Positions 49,751 to 59,220 are shown, counted from the first letter of the stretch. The stretch: 62,161 bases of DNA from Bryobacteraceae bacterium (GCA_014860455.1 JACZJQ010000339.1:1-62161); one strand, 5' to 3'. The notes: generated from the letters alone by a model not told the origin. Numbers and translations are program-made.

Positions 49751-50200
49751 TCACGCCTTCAACGGCGTTTCGCAAATCAGCGTCACCGGCCCCTCGTTCA
49801 CCAGATGGACGCTCATCATCGCCTGGAAGACGCCTGTCTCGACCTTCAACCCACGGGCGCGGGCGCGCTGGACGAAGTACTCGTAAAGCCGGTTGGCCTC
49901 ATCGGGCGGAGCGGCGTCGTCGAAACTGGGACGGCGGCCGCGGCGGGTGTCGCCGTAAAGGGTGAACTGAGAAACCACCAGCAGGGCGCCGCCGGATTGC
50001 TCGACGCTGAGGTTCATCTTGCCGTCAGAGTCAGGAAAGATTCGCAGGCCGGCGATTTTGTCCACCAGCCAGTCAGCCGAGGGTTCATCGTCGCCCTTGC
50101 CCACGCCCAGCAGGACCATCAGGCCCAGCCCGATGCTGCCTGTGATATTGCCATCCACCTCAACCCGTGCTTCGGATACTCGTTGAACGACTGCTCTCAT
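49751..50200 (-). CDS. dtd: D-aminoacyl-tRNA deacylase Dtd
   Basis: Removes D-amino acids (and glycine) mischarged on tRNA, keeping translation homochiral. A 149-residue protein with [31 protein letters not shown], the substrate-binding [24 protein letters not shown] and the cross-subunit Gly-cis-Pro motif [15 protein letters not shown] 50200 gives the typical N-terminus; the in-frame ATG 50245 adds 15 residues without family support. Ends 18 bases from purU. Confidence 0.95.
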   Translation of the reverse strand: MRAVVQRVSEARVEVDGNITGSIGLGLMVLLGVGKGDDEPSADWLVDKIAGLRIFPDSDGKMNLSVEQSGGALLVVSQFTLYGDTRRGRRPSFDDAAPPDEANRLYEYFVQRARARGLKVETGVFQAMMSVHLVNEGPVTLICETPLKA

Positions 50201-50268
50201 CCCATGTAGTCCAAATAAATCCTCAGTCCGATCTATTGGCTTCACGCAACCTTGCCGATAGGACGATC

Positions 50269-50547
50269 ATGATATTCCGTCGAAAGCGGCGAGATAGCCT
50301 GCCGAGCGGCTTCTTCCGATTCTCCCACGGCCAGCGGAGCGTCCATGGCCATGGCGACGGGGATTTCATCCGCCTGCATGACGAAAACGGCGTGGAGTGG
50401 CGAGGCACAGCCGAGCGTCAGGACGACGGCACCATCCGCTACCGCTTCCGCGACAACGAAGACAACTATGCCTCGGGCGTCTCGGACGGCTACGGCATCA
50501 TCCTGCGCGACGCCCGCGGCAACACCTGGCGGGGCTTTATCGACTAA
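50269..50547 (+). CDS. Small hypothetical protein
   Basis: A 92-residue basic-then-acidic protein: MIFRRKRRDSLPSGFFRFSHG ... DFIRLHDENGVEWRGTAERQDDGTIRYRFRDNEDNYASGVSDGYGIILRDARGNTWRGFID. I do not recognise a family; the second half repeats a short W/Y-G or G-T-W-R-G motif (GVEWRG, GNTWRG), suggesting small beta hairpins. ATG 50269 has AGGA 5-6 bases upstream. It is divergent from dtd (68 bases apart) and ends 8 bases before the convergent amidohydrolase stop, so it is transcribed alone. Confidence 0.6.
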   Translation: MIFRRKRRDSLPSGFFRFSHGQRSVHGHGDGDFIRLHDENGVEWRGTAERQDDGTIRYRFRDNEDNYASGVSDGYGIILRDARGNTWRGFID

Positions 50548-50554
50548 GCCCAGC

Positions 50555-51856
50555 TCACGGCCGGTTCAGGTACTTCTTATACAGCCGCGTGTGCTTGGAC
50601 TCCAGGTCCACCTGGCGGCCTTCGATGAACATCATCTTGATCTGCGTACGGATCTCCAGCGGGTCGCCGTCGGTCACGATCAGGTCGGCCAGTTTGCCGG
50701 TTTCGATCGATCCGGCCTTCGCGGCGACGCCCAGGATTTCGGCGGCGTTCAAGGTGACCGACTTCAGGGCCACATCCTTCGGCAACCCGAAATTCGCCGC
50801 TTGGCCGGCCTGATAAGGCAGGTTGCGGGCAAATTGTGCGCCGAAGCTGGCGAAGCAGAACTTGACGCCGGCATCGTTCAGCCGGGCGGCCAGAGTGTAG
50901 GGCTCGTCGTAGGCGGCGTCATCGTCGAGCGGCGTATCGTAAGGTGAACCAAGGATGACGGGGATCTTCTTCTCCGCCAGCACCTTCAACTGGTCGCCCG
51001 GATCGCGGACGCCGGCCACGATCAGTCTGAATCCTTCCTTGGCGGCGAACTCGATGGCGGTGCGGATCTCTCGCTGCCGGGCGGCGTTGATCAGCACAGG
51101 CGATTTGCCATCAAGCACCGGCAGCATGGCCTCGTAACGGAGGTCGGTTTTCAGAGACGCGTCTTTGGCGAGTTTGGCGGTGCGGTAACGGCGGGCGTCT
51201 TCGAGGAAGCCACGCAGGGTGCGCATCTGGGTTTCGAAGTTGCGCCGGCCCTCGCTGTATGAGCCGCGGCGGACCTGCATCGTCGCCGGATCGAAGGAAG
51301 CCGCTGCCGACATCGTGGGCAGCCGCATCATCATGGCGGCGCTTTGCTCGACGCGCATCTCCTCCCACGTCCAGCCGTCCAGGTGCATCAGCGAGGCCTG
51401 GCCCTGAATGAATCCACCACCGCCGCCGCGGCCGCTTCCGGGCGTCGCCGGTAGAACCAGGACTGACGTGATGCCGTTGGCGCGGGTCACTGGGATGTGG
51501 TCGCTTTCCGGGTTGACCGCGACCGCCGAGCGCAGTTGCGGATTGAAGTCGCCCACTTCGTTGTAATCGGTCGTTTCGCGGACCGATGAGATTTCGGCGA
51601 TGCCCACCATCGTGCCGGCGTCGATCATGCCGGGATAGACATGCAGGCCCTTGGCGTCAATCACGCGGACCTTGGCCTTGCTGGTGATCTTCGCGCCGAT
51701 CTCGGCGATCTTGCCGTCAACCACAAGCACCGAGGCGTTTGAAACGTCCGGCCCGGAGACCGGATGGACGGTCACGTTGCGCAATAGGAACGAATTGTCG
51801 GCGGCCTGGAGGGTGGCGGCGGCCAGTGCGGCGGTCATGAAGAGAGAGAGTCTCAT
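50555..51856 (-). CDS. Secreted amidohydrolase-fold protein lacking metal ligands (paralogue 3 of operon)
   Basis: A 433-residue protein with a signal peptide (MRLSLFMTAALAAATLQA) and an imidazolonepropionase-like amidohydrolase fold, shown by VDGKIAEIGAKI, GLHVYPGMIDAG and C-terminal LNAAEILGVAAKAGSIETGKLADLIVTDGDP. The usual PG-x-ID-x-HTH becomes PGMIDAGTM, so both strand-1 histidines are lost (G81 and M83). Later ligand positions read LINAARQ, AGVRDPG and CFASFGA, so the other metal residues are missing as well. Like paralogue 1 it has a glycine-rich GRGGGGGF segment. Its ATG overlaps the middle gene's stop (ATGA). Likely non-catalytic partner or binding protein (inference). Confidence 0.9.
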   Translation of the reverse strand: MRLSLFMTAALAAATLQAADNSFLLRNVTVHPVSGPDVSNASVLVVDGKIAEIGAKITSKAKVRVIDAKGLHVYPGMIDAGTMVGIAEISSVRETTDYNEVGDFNPQLRSAVAVNPESDHIPVTRANGITSVLVLPATPGSGRGGGGGFIQGQASLMHLDGWTWEEMRVEQSAAMMMRLPTMSAAASFDPATMQVRRGSYSEGRRNFETQMRTLRGFLEDARRYRTAKLAKDASLKTDLRYEAMLPVLDGKSPVLINAARQREIRTAIEFAAKEGFRLIVAGVRDPGDQLKVLAEKKIPVILGSPYDTPLDDDAAYDEPYTLAARLNDAGVKFCFASFGAQFARNLPYQAGQAANFGLPKDVALKSVTLNAAEILGVAAKAGSIETGKLADLIVTDGDPLEIRTQIKMMFIEGRQVDLESKHTRLYKKYLNRP

Positions 51857-53286
51857 TGGGGCCTCCGGGCGCTGTCGTTGGCAGCGGCGTCAAGGTCGAG
51901 CGATTCGCTTTCGGCGCTGCCTGGACGGGCCGTGGGCGGTTTCGCGCCGGCCGGGCGCTGGGGCGCGTTGCGCTTCTCGTCGGCTTTTTCCTTTTCGATC
52001 AGGCCGTTCTTCAGGGCGGCTTTCTTGCCGCGCTCGGCCAGGTCCTGTTCGCGGTCAAAATAAAGCTGGCCATCGATGTAGACGTGCTGGACCTTCGAGT
52101 AAATCGACAGCGGATCGCCGTCGTAGATGGTCAGGTCGGCATGCTTGCCGGCTTCGATGGAGCCGACGTATTTGTCGATGCCCATCTGTTTGGCGGCGTT
52201 GATGGTGATCATCGCCAGGGCTTCGTCTTCGGTGACGCCGCCGTATTTGACGATCTTGGCCGCTTCGAGGTTCAGCCGCCGCATCAGTTCGGCGCCCGAG
52301 GCGTCGTCTGAGTTCAGGCTCACCAGCACGCCCTTCTTCTGCAGTATGGCGGCGTTATAGGGGATGGCGTCGACCACTTCCATCTTGTACCCCCACCAGT
52401 CAGAGAACGTCGACGCGCCGGCCCCGGCCTCGGCGATCTCCTTGGCCACCTTGTAGCCTTCCAGAACATGTTGCAACGCGGCGATCTTGAAGCCAAACTC
52501 CTGCGAAACGCGCAAGATCATGAGGATCTCGTCGGCGCGGTAGGCATGGGCGTGGACGAGTCGCTTGCCTTCGAGCACCTCCACCAGCGGCTCGAGCTTC
52601 ATGTCCTTGCGCGGAGCCATCGCCGCCATGCCCTTGGCCCGCTTGGCCTCGTACTCTTTCCAGGCCGCCTGATACGCTTTCGTTTCGACAAATGCCGAGC
52701 GGATGACGTCTTCAACGCCCATCCGAGTGCCGGGGTAGCGCAACTGCTGCTGCTGGCCGAACTGCGACTGGCCGCCCTGGCCCTGGCGCTTCGGATTCTC
52801 GCCGAGCGCCATCTTGATGCTGGGCGGCGCCTCTTTCATGATCAGCCCCGCTGCGTCCTTGCCCCAGCGGTTCTTAAATGCGACGTTGAGTCCGCCGATG
52901 GCGTTCGCCGAACCATGCAGACTGTTTGAAATGGTTACCCCGCCGGCTAGGGCGTCGTAGATGCTCCTGCTTTCGGGGTTCAGCATCTCGGTGACATCCA
53001 CCATCGACGAAACCGAGACGCTGCCTTCGTTGATCGAATCCAGGGCGATGTGCGTGTGGCAGTCGATGATGCCGGGGATGACGTGCTTGCCGTTCAGGTT
53101 CACCACGCGTGCGCCGGGCGGGGCCATGACGGTTTCGCCCACCGCCGTGATGAGTCCGTTCTGGACCGCGATCGCGCCCGTGAATGTGCCCTTGGTCACG
53201 GTATGGATCCGCGCGTTCTGGAAGATGATGGCCTGTTGGGCCGAGGCCGAAATGGCAAGTGCGAAAAGGATCGCCAGGGTTCTCAT
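51853..53286 (-). CDS. Secreted metal-dependent amidohydrolase (paralogue 2, catalytic type)
   Basis: A 477-residue exported amidohydrolase of the imidazolonepropionase-like group. Signal MRTLAILFALAISASAQQ; PGIIDCHTHIAL supplies H77 and H79, later KRLVHAHAY and AALQHVLEGYK supply histidines and LVSLNSDDASG the aspartate, so a complete binuclear or mononuclear metal site is expected. MITINAAKQMGIDKYVGSIEAGKHADLTIYDGDPL is the family's C-terminal signature. The last 60 residues are a lysine-, proline- and arginine-rich tail absent in relatives. It is the only member of the trio with an intact active site. Overlaps both neighbours by 4 bases. Substrate unknown (small cyclic amides or peptides likely). 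Confidence 0.92.
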   Translation of the reverse strand: MRTLAILFALAISASAQQAIIFQNARIHTVTKGTFTGAIAVQNGLITAVGETVMAPPGARVVNLNGKHVIPGIIDCHTHIALDSINEGSVSVSSMVDVTEMLNPESRSIYDALAGGVTISNSLHGSANAIGGLNVAFKNRWGKDAAGLIMKEAPPSIKMALGENPKRQGQGGQSQFGQQQQLRYPGTRMGVEDVIRSAFVETKAYQAAWKEYEAKRAKGMAAMAPRKDMKLEPLVEVLEGKRLVHAHAYRADEILMILRVSQEFGFKIAALQHVLEGYKVAKEIAEAGAGASTFSDWWGYKMEVVDAIPYNAAILQKKGVLVSLNSDDASGAELMRRLNLEAAKIVKYGGVTEDEALAMITINAAKQMGIDKYVGSIEAGKHADLTIYDGDPLSIYSKVQHVYIDGQLYFDREQDLAERGKKAALKNGLIEKEKADEKRNAPQRPAGAKPPTARPGSAESESLDLDAAANDSARRPQ

Positions 53287-54671
53287 CGGTTCACCTCATC
53301 GTTGTTCTCGGCTGCGTCGCCGGGTCTGCGGCCTCCGCCGGGTGCGCCGCCTGCAGGGGCAGGGGCTTCAGGGGCCGGTGCGTATTTCACGCCGTCGATG
53401 AAGACCATTTCGACCTTGGACGAGGCATCGAACAGGTCGCCCTTGACGACGGCAAGGTTGGCGATCTTGCCGGTTTCGATCGATCCGATGCGGCGGTCGA
53501 GCGAGTAGATGCGGGCGGCGTTGATTGTAAGCGCGGCGATGGCGTCCTCTTTCTTCAAGCCCGCGTCGATGGACTTTTTGACGGCTTTCACCAGGTCGGC
53601 CGGCGAGTCCAGCCCGTCGGAGGTAAAGGCGAACGGAACGCCCGCTTTGGCGAGTTCAACCGGCGATGAGGGCGCCTTGTCGCGGGTTTCCAGCGTCCGG
53701 TAGGTGTCTTTGAACTCCGGGTCGGCATCGCGTTCCTTCGTGGGCCATTTCACATTGACGATGACCGGCAGGTTGGCAGCCTTGATCAGGTCCACCGAGC
53801 GGAACGCCTCATGGCCGCCATAGAGCACGACAGGCGTTTTCAGTGCGGCGGAGAAGGTGATCATGCGTGCGATCTCCACCCGGCTCGACGCCGGCAGCAG
53901 CACCCGCCGCGCGGCCAGCACGCCCTCGGCGGCGCGGTCGTAGGCCGGCCGCGGCCCGGCCTGCGGGTTCTTCTCGTACGTCTCCAGCGCAGACTTGTAC
54001 CACTGCGCGTCCATCCAAAGCTGGCGGACATAGGCCATCACGCCCATCAGCGAACTGGGGAATCCGCCGCCCCCGCCACCGCGCCCGGAGCGCATCGCGA
54101 CATACAGGCCCGTGGAGGCGTCCAGCACCATGGCCCCGCTGGTTGCGCCGCCCAGATTGATGGCCGCGCCATGCCCGGCGACGATGCCGTCCTTCGGAAA
54201 CGTGACGGCCGTGGTGAAGCCCGCCGACCTTGCCGTGTCCAACCGGCGGTCCGATGCCTGCACCAGATCGGCGGCGCGCACCCAGGATGACGTTTGTGGA
54301 CGGTCCTCCGGCCCGCGCGAGCGGGGCTGGGCGGGCTGAGCCTGCGCTCTCGCCCCGGCCGATGCGCCGGCGGGTCCAGCGGTTGGAGCCGCTGACGGCA
54401 GGCCCCAGGAGCTGAGGGCGTCGATCAATCCAGGGTAGACGGTCAGGCCGGCGCCTTCGATCACCCACGCCCCGGCGGGCGCCTGCACCGATGGCCCCAC
54501 ATCGGCGATCAGGCCGTTGCGGATCAGGACCGAACCCTTGTCGATAACAGGTCCGGCGGCGGTCACAATGCGGGCATCCTTGATCAGAACAGGCGATCCT
54601 GGAGACTGCGCAGTGAGCAGGGGAAGCTGCGCCAACGCGAGTACGCCGAGCGCGAGAGAGCGAAGACTCAT
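53283..54671 (-). CDS. Secreted amidohydrolase-fold protein lacking metal ligands (paralogue 1, first in operon)
   Basis: A 462-residue secreted relative of the two following genes. Signal MSLRSLALGVLALAQLPLLTAQ; RNGLIADVGPSV and GLTVYPGLIDALSSWG show that the HxH pair is replaced by L86 and S88. An insertion rich in A, G, P and Q lies at about 92-120, and a GRGGGGGGF segment at about 195. FAFTSDGLDSPADLVKA retains the aspartate but the histidine ligands are absent (VVLYGGHEAF, VIVNVKWP). The C-terminus ends in a proline/glycine-rich tail. First gene of an ATGA-coupled operon. Divergent from purM. Probably a pseudoenzyme or scaffold. Confidence 0.9.
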   Translation of the reverse strand: MSLRSLALGVLALAQLPLLTAQSPGSPVLIKDARIVTAAGPVIDKGSVLIRNGLIADVGPSVQAPAGAWVIEGAGLTVYPGLIDALSSWGLPSAAPTAGPAGASAGARAQAQPAQPRSRGPEDRPQTSSWVRAADLVQASDRRLDTARSAGFTTAVTFPKDGIVAGHGAAINLGGATSGAMVLDASTGLYVAMRSGRGGGGGGFPSSLMGVMAYVRQLWMDAQWYKSALETYEKNPQAGPRPAYDRAAEGVLAARRVLLPASSRVEIARMITFSAALKTPVVLYGGHEAFRSVDLIKAANLPVIVNVKWPTKERDADPEFKDTYRTLETRDKAPSSPVELAKAGVPFAFTSDGLDSPADLVKAVKKSIDAGLKKEDAIAALTINAARIYSLDRRIGSIETGKIANLAVVKGDLFDASSKVEMVFIDGVKYAPAPEAPAPAGGAPGGGRRPGDAAENNDEVNR

Positions 54672-54707
54672 ATTAGTACGCCATTCTAACTAAACTGGAG
54701 AGAGCAC

Positions 54708-55754
54708 ATGGCTACCCAAAAACCTATCCGGTACCGCGACGCGGGCGTCAACATCGACGAGGCCGACCGAGCGGTCGGCTTCATCAAGCAGTCTGCCAGG
54801 AAGACGTTCACCAGCCGGGTGATGACCGACATCGGAAGTTTCGGCGCCGGATACAAGCTGACCGGCTATAAGCGCCCGGTGCTCATTTCCTCCGCCGACG
54901 GCGTGGGCACGAAGCTGAAGGTGGCCTTTATGGCCGGCAAGCACGACACCGTCGGCCAGTGCCTTGTGAACCACTGCGTCAACGACATCGCCGTGCAGGG
55001 CGCCGCGCCGCTGTTCTTTCTGGACTACTTCGCCGTCGGCAAGTTGAGCGCCGACGTCGCCGGGCAGGTTGTCGCCGGACTCGCCAAGGCCTGCGGCGAA
55101 AACGGCTGTTCGCTGATCGGCGGCGAGACGGCCGAAATGCCGGGCATGTATACCGAAGGCGAGTACGACCTCGCCGGCTTCATCGTCGGCGCCGTGGAGC
55201 AAAGCCGCCTGCTGACCGGCAAGAAACTGAAAGCGGGCGACCTGCTGCTGGGCCTGCCCTCAACCGGCCTGCACACCAACGGCTATTCGCTGGCCCGCAA
55301 GCTGTTCTTCGAGGTCGCCGGATTCAAGGTCAACACCTTCATCAAGGAACTCGACTGCACCGCGGCCGAGGAACTTTTGAAGGTCCACAAGAGCTACCTG
55401 ACGCCGATTCAGAAACTGATGGCCGCCGGCGCACTAGGCGGCGCGGCGCACATCACCGGCGGCGGAATCACCGACAACACGCCGCGCATGCTGCCCGCCG
55501 GGCTGGCGGCCGAGATCAAGCTGGGATCCTGGCCCGTGCTGCCGGTCTTTGAACTGCTGCGGCGGTTGGGCTCGGTTCCCGACGACGATTACCGCCGGAC
55601 GTTCAACCTCGGCCTGGGCATGATTCTGGCCGTGCCTGAGGCCAAGGCCGACAAGGCGACGAAGATTCTCAAGCGGCTGAAACAGCCGTATTATGAGGTC
55701 GGGCGCGTGGTGAAACAGCCGCGCGGCAAGAAGGAGCGCGTGATCTACAAATGA
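54708..55754 (+). CDS. purM: Phosphoribosylformylglycinamidine cyclo-ligase PurM
   Basis: ATP-dependent ring closure to aminoimidazole ribotide in purine synthesis. 348 residues with YRDAGVNIDEADRAV (family N-terminus), SSADGVGTKLKVAFMAGKHDTVGQCLVNHCVNDIAVQGAAPLFFLDYFA, CSLIGGETAEMPGMY, GLPSTGLHTNGYSLARKL and AHITGGGITDNTPRMLP. GGAGAGAG precedes ATG 54708. It overlaps purN by 4 bases (ATGA), so the two purine enzymes are translated together. Confidence 0.97.
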   Translation: MATQKPIRYRDAGVNIDEADRAVGFIKQSARKTFTSRVMTDIGSFGAGYKLTGYKRPVLISSADGVGTKLKVAFMAGKHDTVGQCLVNHCVNDIAVQGAAPLFFLDYFAVGKLSADVAGQVVAGLAKACGENGCSLIGGETAEMPGMYTEGEYDLAGFIVGAVEQSRLLTGKKLKAGDLLLGLPSTGLHTNGYSLARKLFFEVAGFKVNTFIKELDCTAAEELLKVHKSYLTPIQKLMAAGALGGAAHITGGGITDNTPRMLPAGLAAEIKLGSWPVLPVFELLRRLGSVPDDDYRRTFNLGLGMILAVPEAKADKATKILKRLKQPYYEVGRVVKQPRGKKERVIYK

Positions 55755-56383
55755 AACGGCTGGCGATTCTGTTGTCAGGGCGGGGATCGAACTTCGAAGC
55801 CATTGCCCGCAATGTCAGCGAAGGCAAGCTGCATGCCGAAATCGCCGTTGTGGTGTCGAACAATCCCGATGCCAAGGGGCTGGGGACGGCCGCCAGGCTG
55901 GGTTTGAAGACGCTCTGCCTGCCGTCGAAGGGCGTCGATACCGACGTCTGGGCGGCCGGCGCGGTCGAGGCGCTGCGGCCGTTTGAGGTAGATCTCGTCT
56001 GCCTGGCCGGATTCATGCGCCGCGTGGGTGGGCCGCTGCTGGTGGCCTATGCAGGCCGCATCCTGAACATCCACCCGTCGCTGCTGCCCAGTTTTCCGGG
56101 CCTGCATGTCCAGCAGCAGGCGCTCGACTATGGCGTGAAATACTCCGGCTGCACGGTGCATTTTGTCGACGCCGGACTGGATACGGGCGCAATCGTTCAA
56201 CAGGCCGCGGTTGAAGTGAAAGACGCCGACGACGCTGATACGCTGGCGGCGCGGATCCTGGTGGAGGAACACCGCATTTACAGCGAAGCGATTGCGCTGG
56301 TGCTGTCGGGGCGGTTCAAGATCGATGGCCGGCGCGTGGTGGAGAACATGCGCGAGGCCCAAACTCGAACGGCCGGCATTTGA
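55751..56383 (+). CDS. purN: Phosphoribosylglycinamide formyltransferase PurN
   Basis: Transfers the formyl group from 10-formyl-THF to GAR, the third purine step. 210 residues with ILLSGRGSNFEAIARNV, VCLAGFMRRVGGPLLVAYAGRILNIHPSLLPSFPGLHVQQQALDYGVKYSGCTVHFVDAGLDTGAIVQQAAV, which contains the N-H-D catalytic set. The ATG overlaps purM. Between its stop and the next gene lies 37 bases with a CCAGTTCCCAGTTCTG direct repeat. Confidence 0.96.
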   Translation: MKRLAILLSGRGSNFEAIARNVSEGKLHAEIAVVVSNNPDAKGLGTAARLGLKTLCLPSKGVDTDVWAAGAVEALRPFEVDLVCLAGFMRRVGGPLLVAYAGRILNIHPSLLPSFPGLHVQQQALDYGVKYSGCTVHFVDAGLDTGAIVQQAAVEVKDADDADTLAARILVEEHRIYSEAIALVLSGRFKIDGRRVVENMREAQTRTAGI

Positions 56384-56420
56384 TTTCCAGTTCCCAGTTC
56401 TGAAAAGCTCTTTAGTGTCC

Positions 56421-59138
56421 ATGGTTGAGCCGTCAATCCCCAGACTCGCGCTGCTGGCTCTGTTGCTCGCCGGCGTATCAGGCCAGGAGCGGAAAGCTCA
56501 GGTGCTGGAGTTTCAGGCCCCGGCAGGCGAACGGCCCGCGGCGCGCCGTGTCGGCGCCGAGAGCATCCTGCCCGGCGGCCGGATGATCGAACCGCTGGGC
56601 CGGCAATACGCCACAGGCCCGGGCGCATTCGGATTGGCGATCTCGCCCGGCGGCAAGTTTGTTGTCACCGCCGACGGAGGTCCGAACCGCTATTCGCTCA
56701 CCCTGCTCGACATGACCGAAGACCCTTGGCGGCTTTCACGTTTGGACGCCAAACACCGAGACGATAAGCCCACGCCCGGCGACGACGACGACTGGCGCAG
56801 CGTCTTCCTCGGCCTGGCCTGGGAGGACGATTCGCGCCTGTTCGCCTCGGAAGGCAATTCGGGCCGCGTCCGTCATGTCTCGATTCCGTCGGGCCGTATC
56901 CTGGGCCATTTCCACCTCAACCAGGGCGATTGGAAAGACTCCTACTCGACCGATATCGCCTATGACGGCGAGCGCAAACTGCTGTTTGTCGCCGACCAGG
57001 CCAATTTCCGCGTGGCCGTGTTCAGCACCCGCAACCGCCAGATGCTGGCCAGCGTGAAAGTGGGCCGGCTGCCGTTCAAAATGGCGCTGTCGCCTGACCG
57101 CAAACGGCTGTATGTGACCAACCTCGGCATGTTCGAATACAAGGCCCTGCCCGGCGTGTTGAAGGACGATCCGGTGGGTACGGGCCTGCCGTTCCCGGCC
57201 TTCGGCTTCCCGTCCGAGGAGGCCGAAAAGGGCGTGCGGCGTGAGACCGCGCGCGGGCCGGTGGACGTCCCCGGATTGGGCGACCCGAACGTGCCTGAAT
57301 CGAATTCGCTGGCCGTTCTGGATGTTTCGGCCGAATCGGCGCCGAAACTGATCGCACTGGTCAGGACAGGGGAGCCTTTTGGAGCGAAGTCAATCGGCGG
57401 GTCGTCTCCCGCGGGCGTGGTGGCGACGGCCAATGATATCTACGTCGCCAACGGCAATCAGGATACGATCAGCGTCATTGACGCGGTGACCCTGCGCATC
57501 CGCGCCACAATCCCCATTCGCATCCCGCGCCTGGAACAGTTTCGCGGCATCCTGCCGCTGGGCATGGCCATCGATGCCGACAATGGCCGCCTGCTGGTGG
57601 CCGAAGCGGGCATCAATGCCGTCGCCGTTATCGACATGGGGCAGAACAAGGTGATCGGCCACCTGCCCGTCGGGTGGTTTCCCACCGCGGTCGGGCTGCA
57701 CAAAGGCCAAGTCTTCGTGGCCAGCGCCAAGGGCCACGGCACGGGTCCGAATGCCAGCAAGAGCGGACGTCTGGAGGAGAGTTTCCAGGGCATGCTGCGG
57801 CGCGGCACCATCAGCGTGTTCCCGGTCCCGATGCCGCGGGCCATGCCGCTACACACGGGCCGCGTGATGAGCTTGAACGGTTTTGTCCGCAGCCTGGCGC
57901 GCCAGGCGCAGATGCCCATCGACGTCCGCCACGTGGTGTTGATCGTCAAGGAGAACCGGACCTACGACGAGGTCTTCGGCGACCGGATGGAGGCCTCGAA
58001 CGGTCCGCTGCGAGGCGCCCCCGAACTGGCCCGGTTGGGCCGCAGCGGCTGGATCACGCAAACGCCCGGCAGCCTGAAGGTGCGGGCCTACAAGCGTTAC
58101 TACAACCTCACGCCAAACCATCATGCGCTGGCTGAGCGCTTCGCGTTCAGCGACAATTTTTACGCCGATTCCGAGGTTTCGGTGGACGGCCATCACTGGC
58201 TGGTCGGGTCCTATCCCAACGCCTGGACCGAAAGCTCCCTCATGGCCGCCTATGGCGGGCAGAAGGACTTCCGCCTGCCCACCGAGGCCCCCGGACGCCT
58301 GCTGTTTGCCCAATCCAATTCCAGCCTGCATCCAGAAGAACAACTGGAAGCCGGCGCCCTCTGGCACCACCTCGAACGCCACGGTCTCGAGTTCCGCAAC
58401 TACGGCGAGGGCTTCGAGCTCGCCGGCGTGGTCGAGGATCCAGGCGAAAAACCCACCGGGGCGCGCTTTGTCACCAACGTGCCGATGCCCGATCCCCTGT
58501 TCCGGAACACGTCGCGCGACTACCCTGGCTACAACATGAACATCCCGGACCAGTACCGCGCCGATCAATTCATCAAGGAGATCGAGGAGCGCTACGTGAA
58601 GCCGGGCCGCGATCTGCCGCGGTTCATCTATATTCACCTGCCGAACGATCACATGGCCAAGCCGCGCCCCGCCGACGGCTATCCGTTCGAGGTGTCCTAT
58701 GTCGCCGACAACGACTACGCACTCGGTCGAATCGTCGAATACCTTTCCCATTCGCAGTGGTGGAAACGGATGGCGGTTTTCATCACCGAGGACGACGCAC
58801 AAGGCGGCGTCGATCACGTGGACAGCCACCGGACGGTGATGCTGGCGGTGAGCCCGTGGGTGAAGCGCAACTACGCCTCGCATGTGAACGCGAGTTTCCC
58901 TGGTCTGCTGAAGACCGTCTTCCGTTTGCTTGGCATGCCGCCTTTGAACCTCTATGACGCCGCGGCGTCGGATCTGTCCGATGTCTTCACGTCGGCTCCC
59001 GATTTCCGGCCCTACAAGGCCGTCCGGCCAGATCCCGATATCCTGATCCCGGACAACGTGAAGGACCCGCTCGACCCCCAGCCTCAGCCGCCAATGGATG
59101 CGCCGTCGTACTTGCGCGAACAACACCGCCGGCAGTAG
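56421..59138 (+). CDS. Secreted fusion of a YncE-like beta-propeller and a phosphoesterase domain
   Basis: About 905 residues. Signal (LALLALLLAGVSGQ), then a seven-bladed YncE/LVIVD-type propeller (AISPGGKFVVTADGGPNRYSLTLLD, YVTNLGMFEYKALP, DTISVIDAVTLRIRATIPI, LPVGWFPTAVGLHKGQVFVASAKGHG), followed by a phosphoesterase-family domain (PF04185 type) with VVLIVKENRTYDEVFGDR, PNHHALAERFAFSDNFYADSEVSVDGHHW, YIHLPNDHMAKP and FITEDDAQGGVDHVDSHRTVMLAVSPW. Such fusions occur in acidobacteria and probably hydrolyse phosphate or phospholipid esters outside the cell; the propeller may bind a surface or partner. ATG 56421 or GTG 56415. Confidence 0.9.
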   Translation: MVEPSIPRLALLALLLAGVSGQERKAQVLEFQAPAGERPAARRVGAESILPGGRMIEPLGRQYATGPGAFGLAISPGGKFVVTADGGPNRYSLTLLDMTEDPWRLSRLDAKHRDDKPTPGDDDDWRSVFLGLAWEDDSRLFASEGNSGRVRHVSIPSGRILGHFHLNQGDWKDSYSTDIAYDGERKLLFVADQANFRVAVFSTRNRQMLASVKVGRLPFKMALSPDRKRLYVTNLGMFEYKALPGVLKDDPVGTGLPFPAFGFPSEEAEKGVRRETARGPVDVPGLGDPNVPESNSLAVLDVSAESAPKLIALVRTGEPFGAKSIGGSSPAGVVATANDIYVANGNQDTISVIDAVTLRIRATIPIRIPRLEQFRGILPLGMAIDADNGRLLVAEAGINAVAVIDMGQNKVIGHLPVGWFPTAVGLHKGQVFVASAKGHGTGPNASKSGRLEESFQGMLRRGTISVFPVPMPRAMPLHTGRVMSLNGFVRSLARQAQMPIDVRHVVLIVKENRTYDEVFGDRMEASNGPLRGAPELARLGRSGWITQTPGSLKVRAYKRYYNLTPNHHALAERFAFSDNFYADSEVSVDGHHWLVGSYPNAWTESSLMAAYGGQKDFRLPTEAPGRLLFAQSNSSLHPEEQLEAGALWHHLERHGLEFRNYGEGFELAGVVEDPGEKPTGARFVTNVPMPDPLFRNTSRDYPGYNMNIPDQYRADQFIKEIEERYVKPGRDLPRFIYIHLPNDHMAKPRPADGYPFEVSYVADNDYALGRIVEYLSHSQWWKRMAVFITEDDAQGGVDHVDSHRTVMLAVSPWVKRNYASHVNASFPGLLKTVFRLLGMPPLNLYDAAASDLSDVFTSAPDFRPYKAVRPDPDILIPDNVKDPLDPQPQPPMDAPSYLREQHRRQ

Positions 59139-59177
59139 AGCCATGTAGTACACTAATGGGTAGGCGAGTCACACCCG

Positions 59178-59199
59178 GTGGGCGCAAGCCCACTTTTTT
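59178..59199 (+). terminator. Terminator/attenuator hairpin in the rimP leader
   Basis: GTGGGC (59178-59183), tetraloop GCAA, GCCCAC (59188-59193) and six T residues (59194-59199): a compact intrinsic terminator. It lies 40 bases after the phosphoesterase stop and 22 bases before rimP, so it either ends the former transcript or attenuates the rimP-nusA-infB operon. Comparable T-rich hairpins before rimP are known from enterobacteria. Confidence 0.75.
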
Positions 59200-59220
59200 A
59201 TTGAGACACGCCTTTGGTTG

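Noticed and set aside
57849-59153. Minus-strand open frame of 434 codons opposite the phosphoesterase
   Set aside because: Antisense shadow; no recognisable motifs, while the plus strand encodes the ENRTYD phosphoesterase signature.
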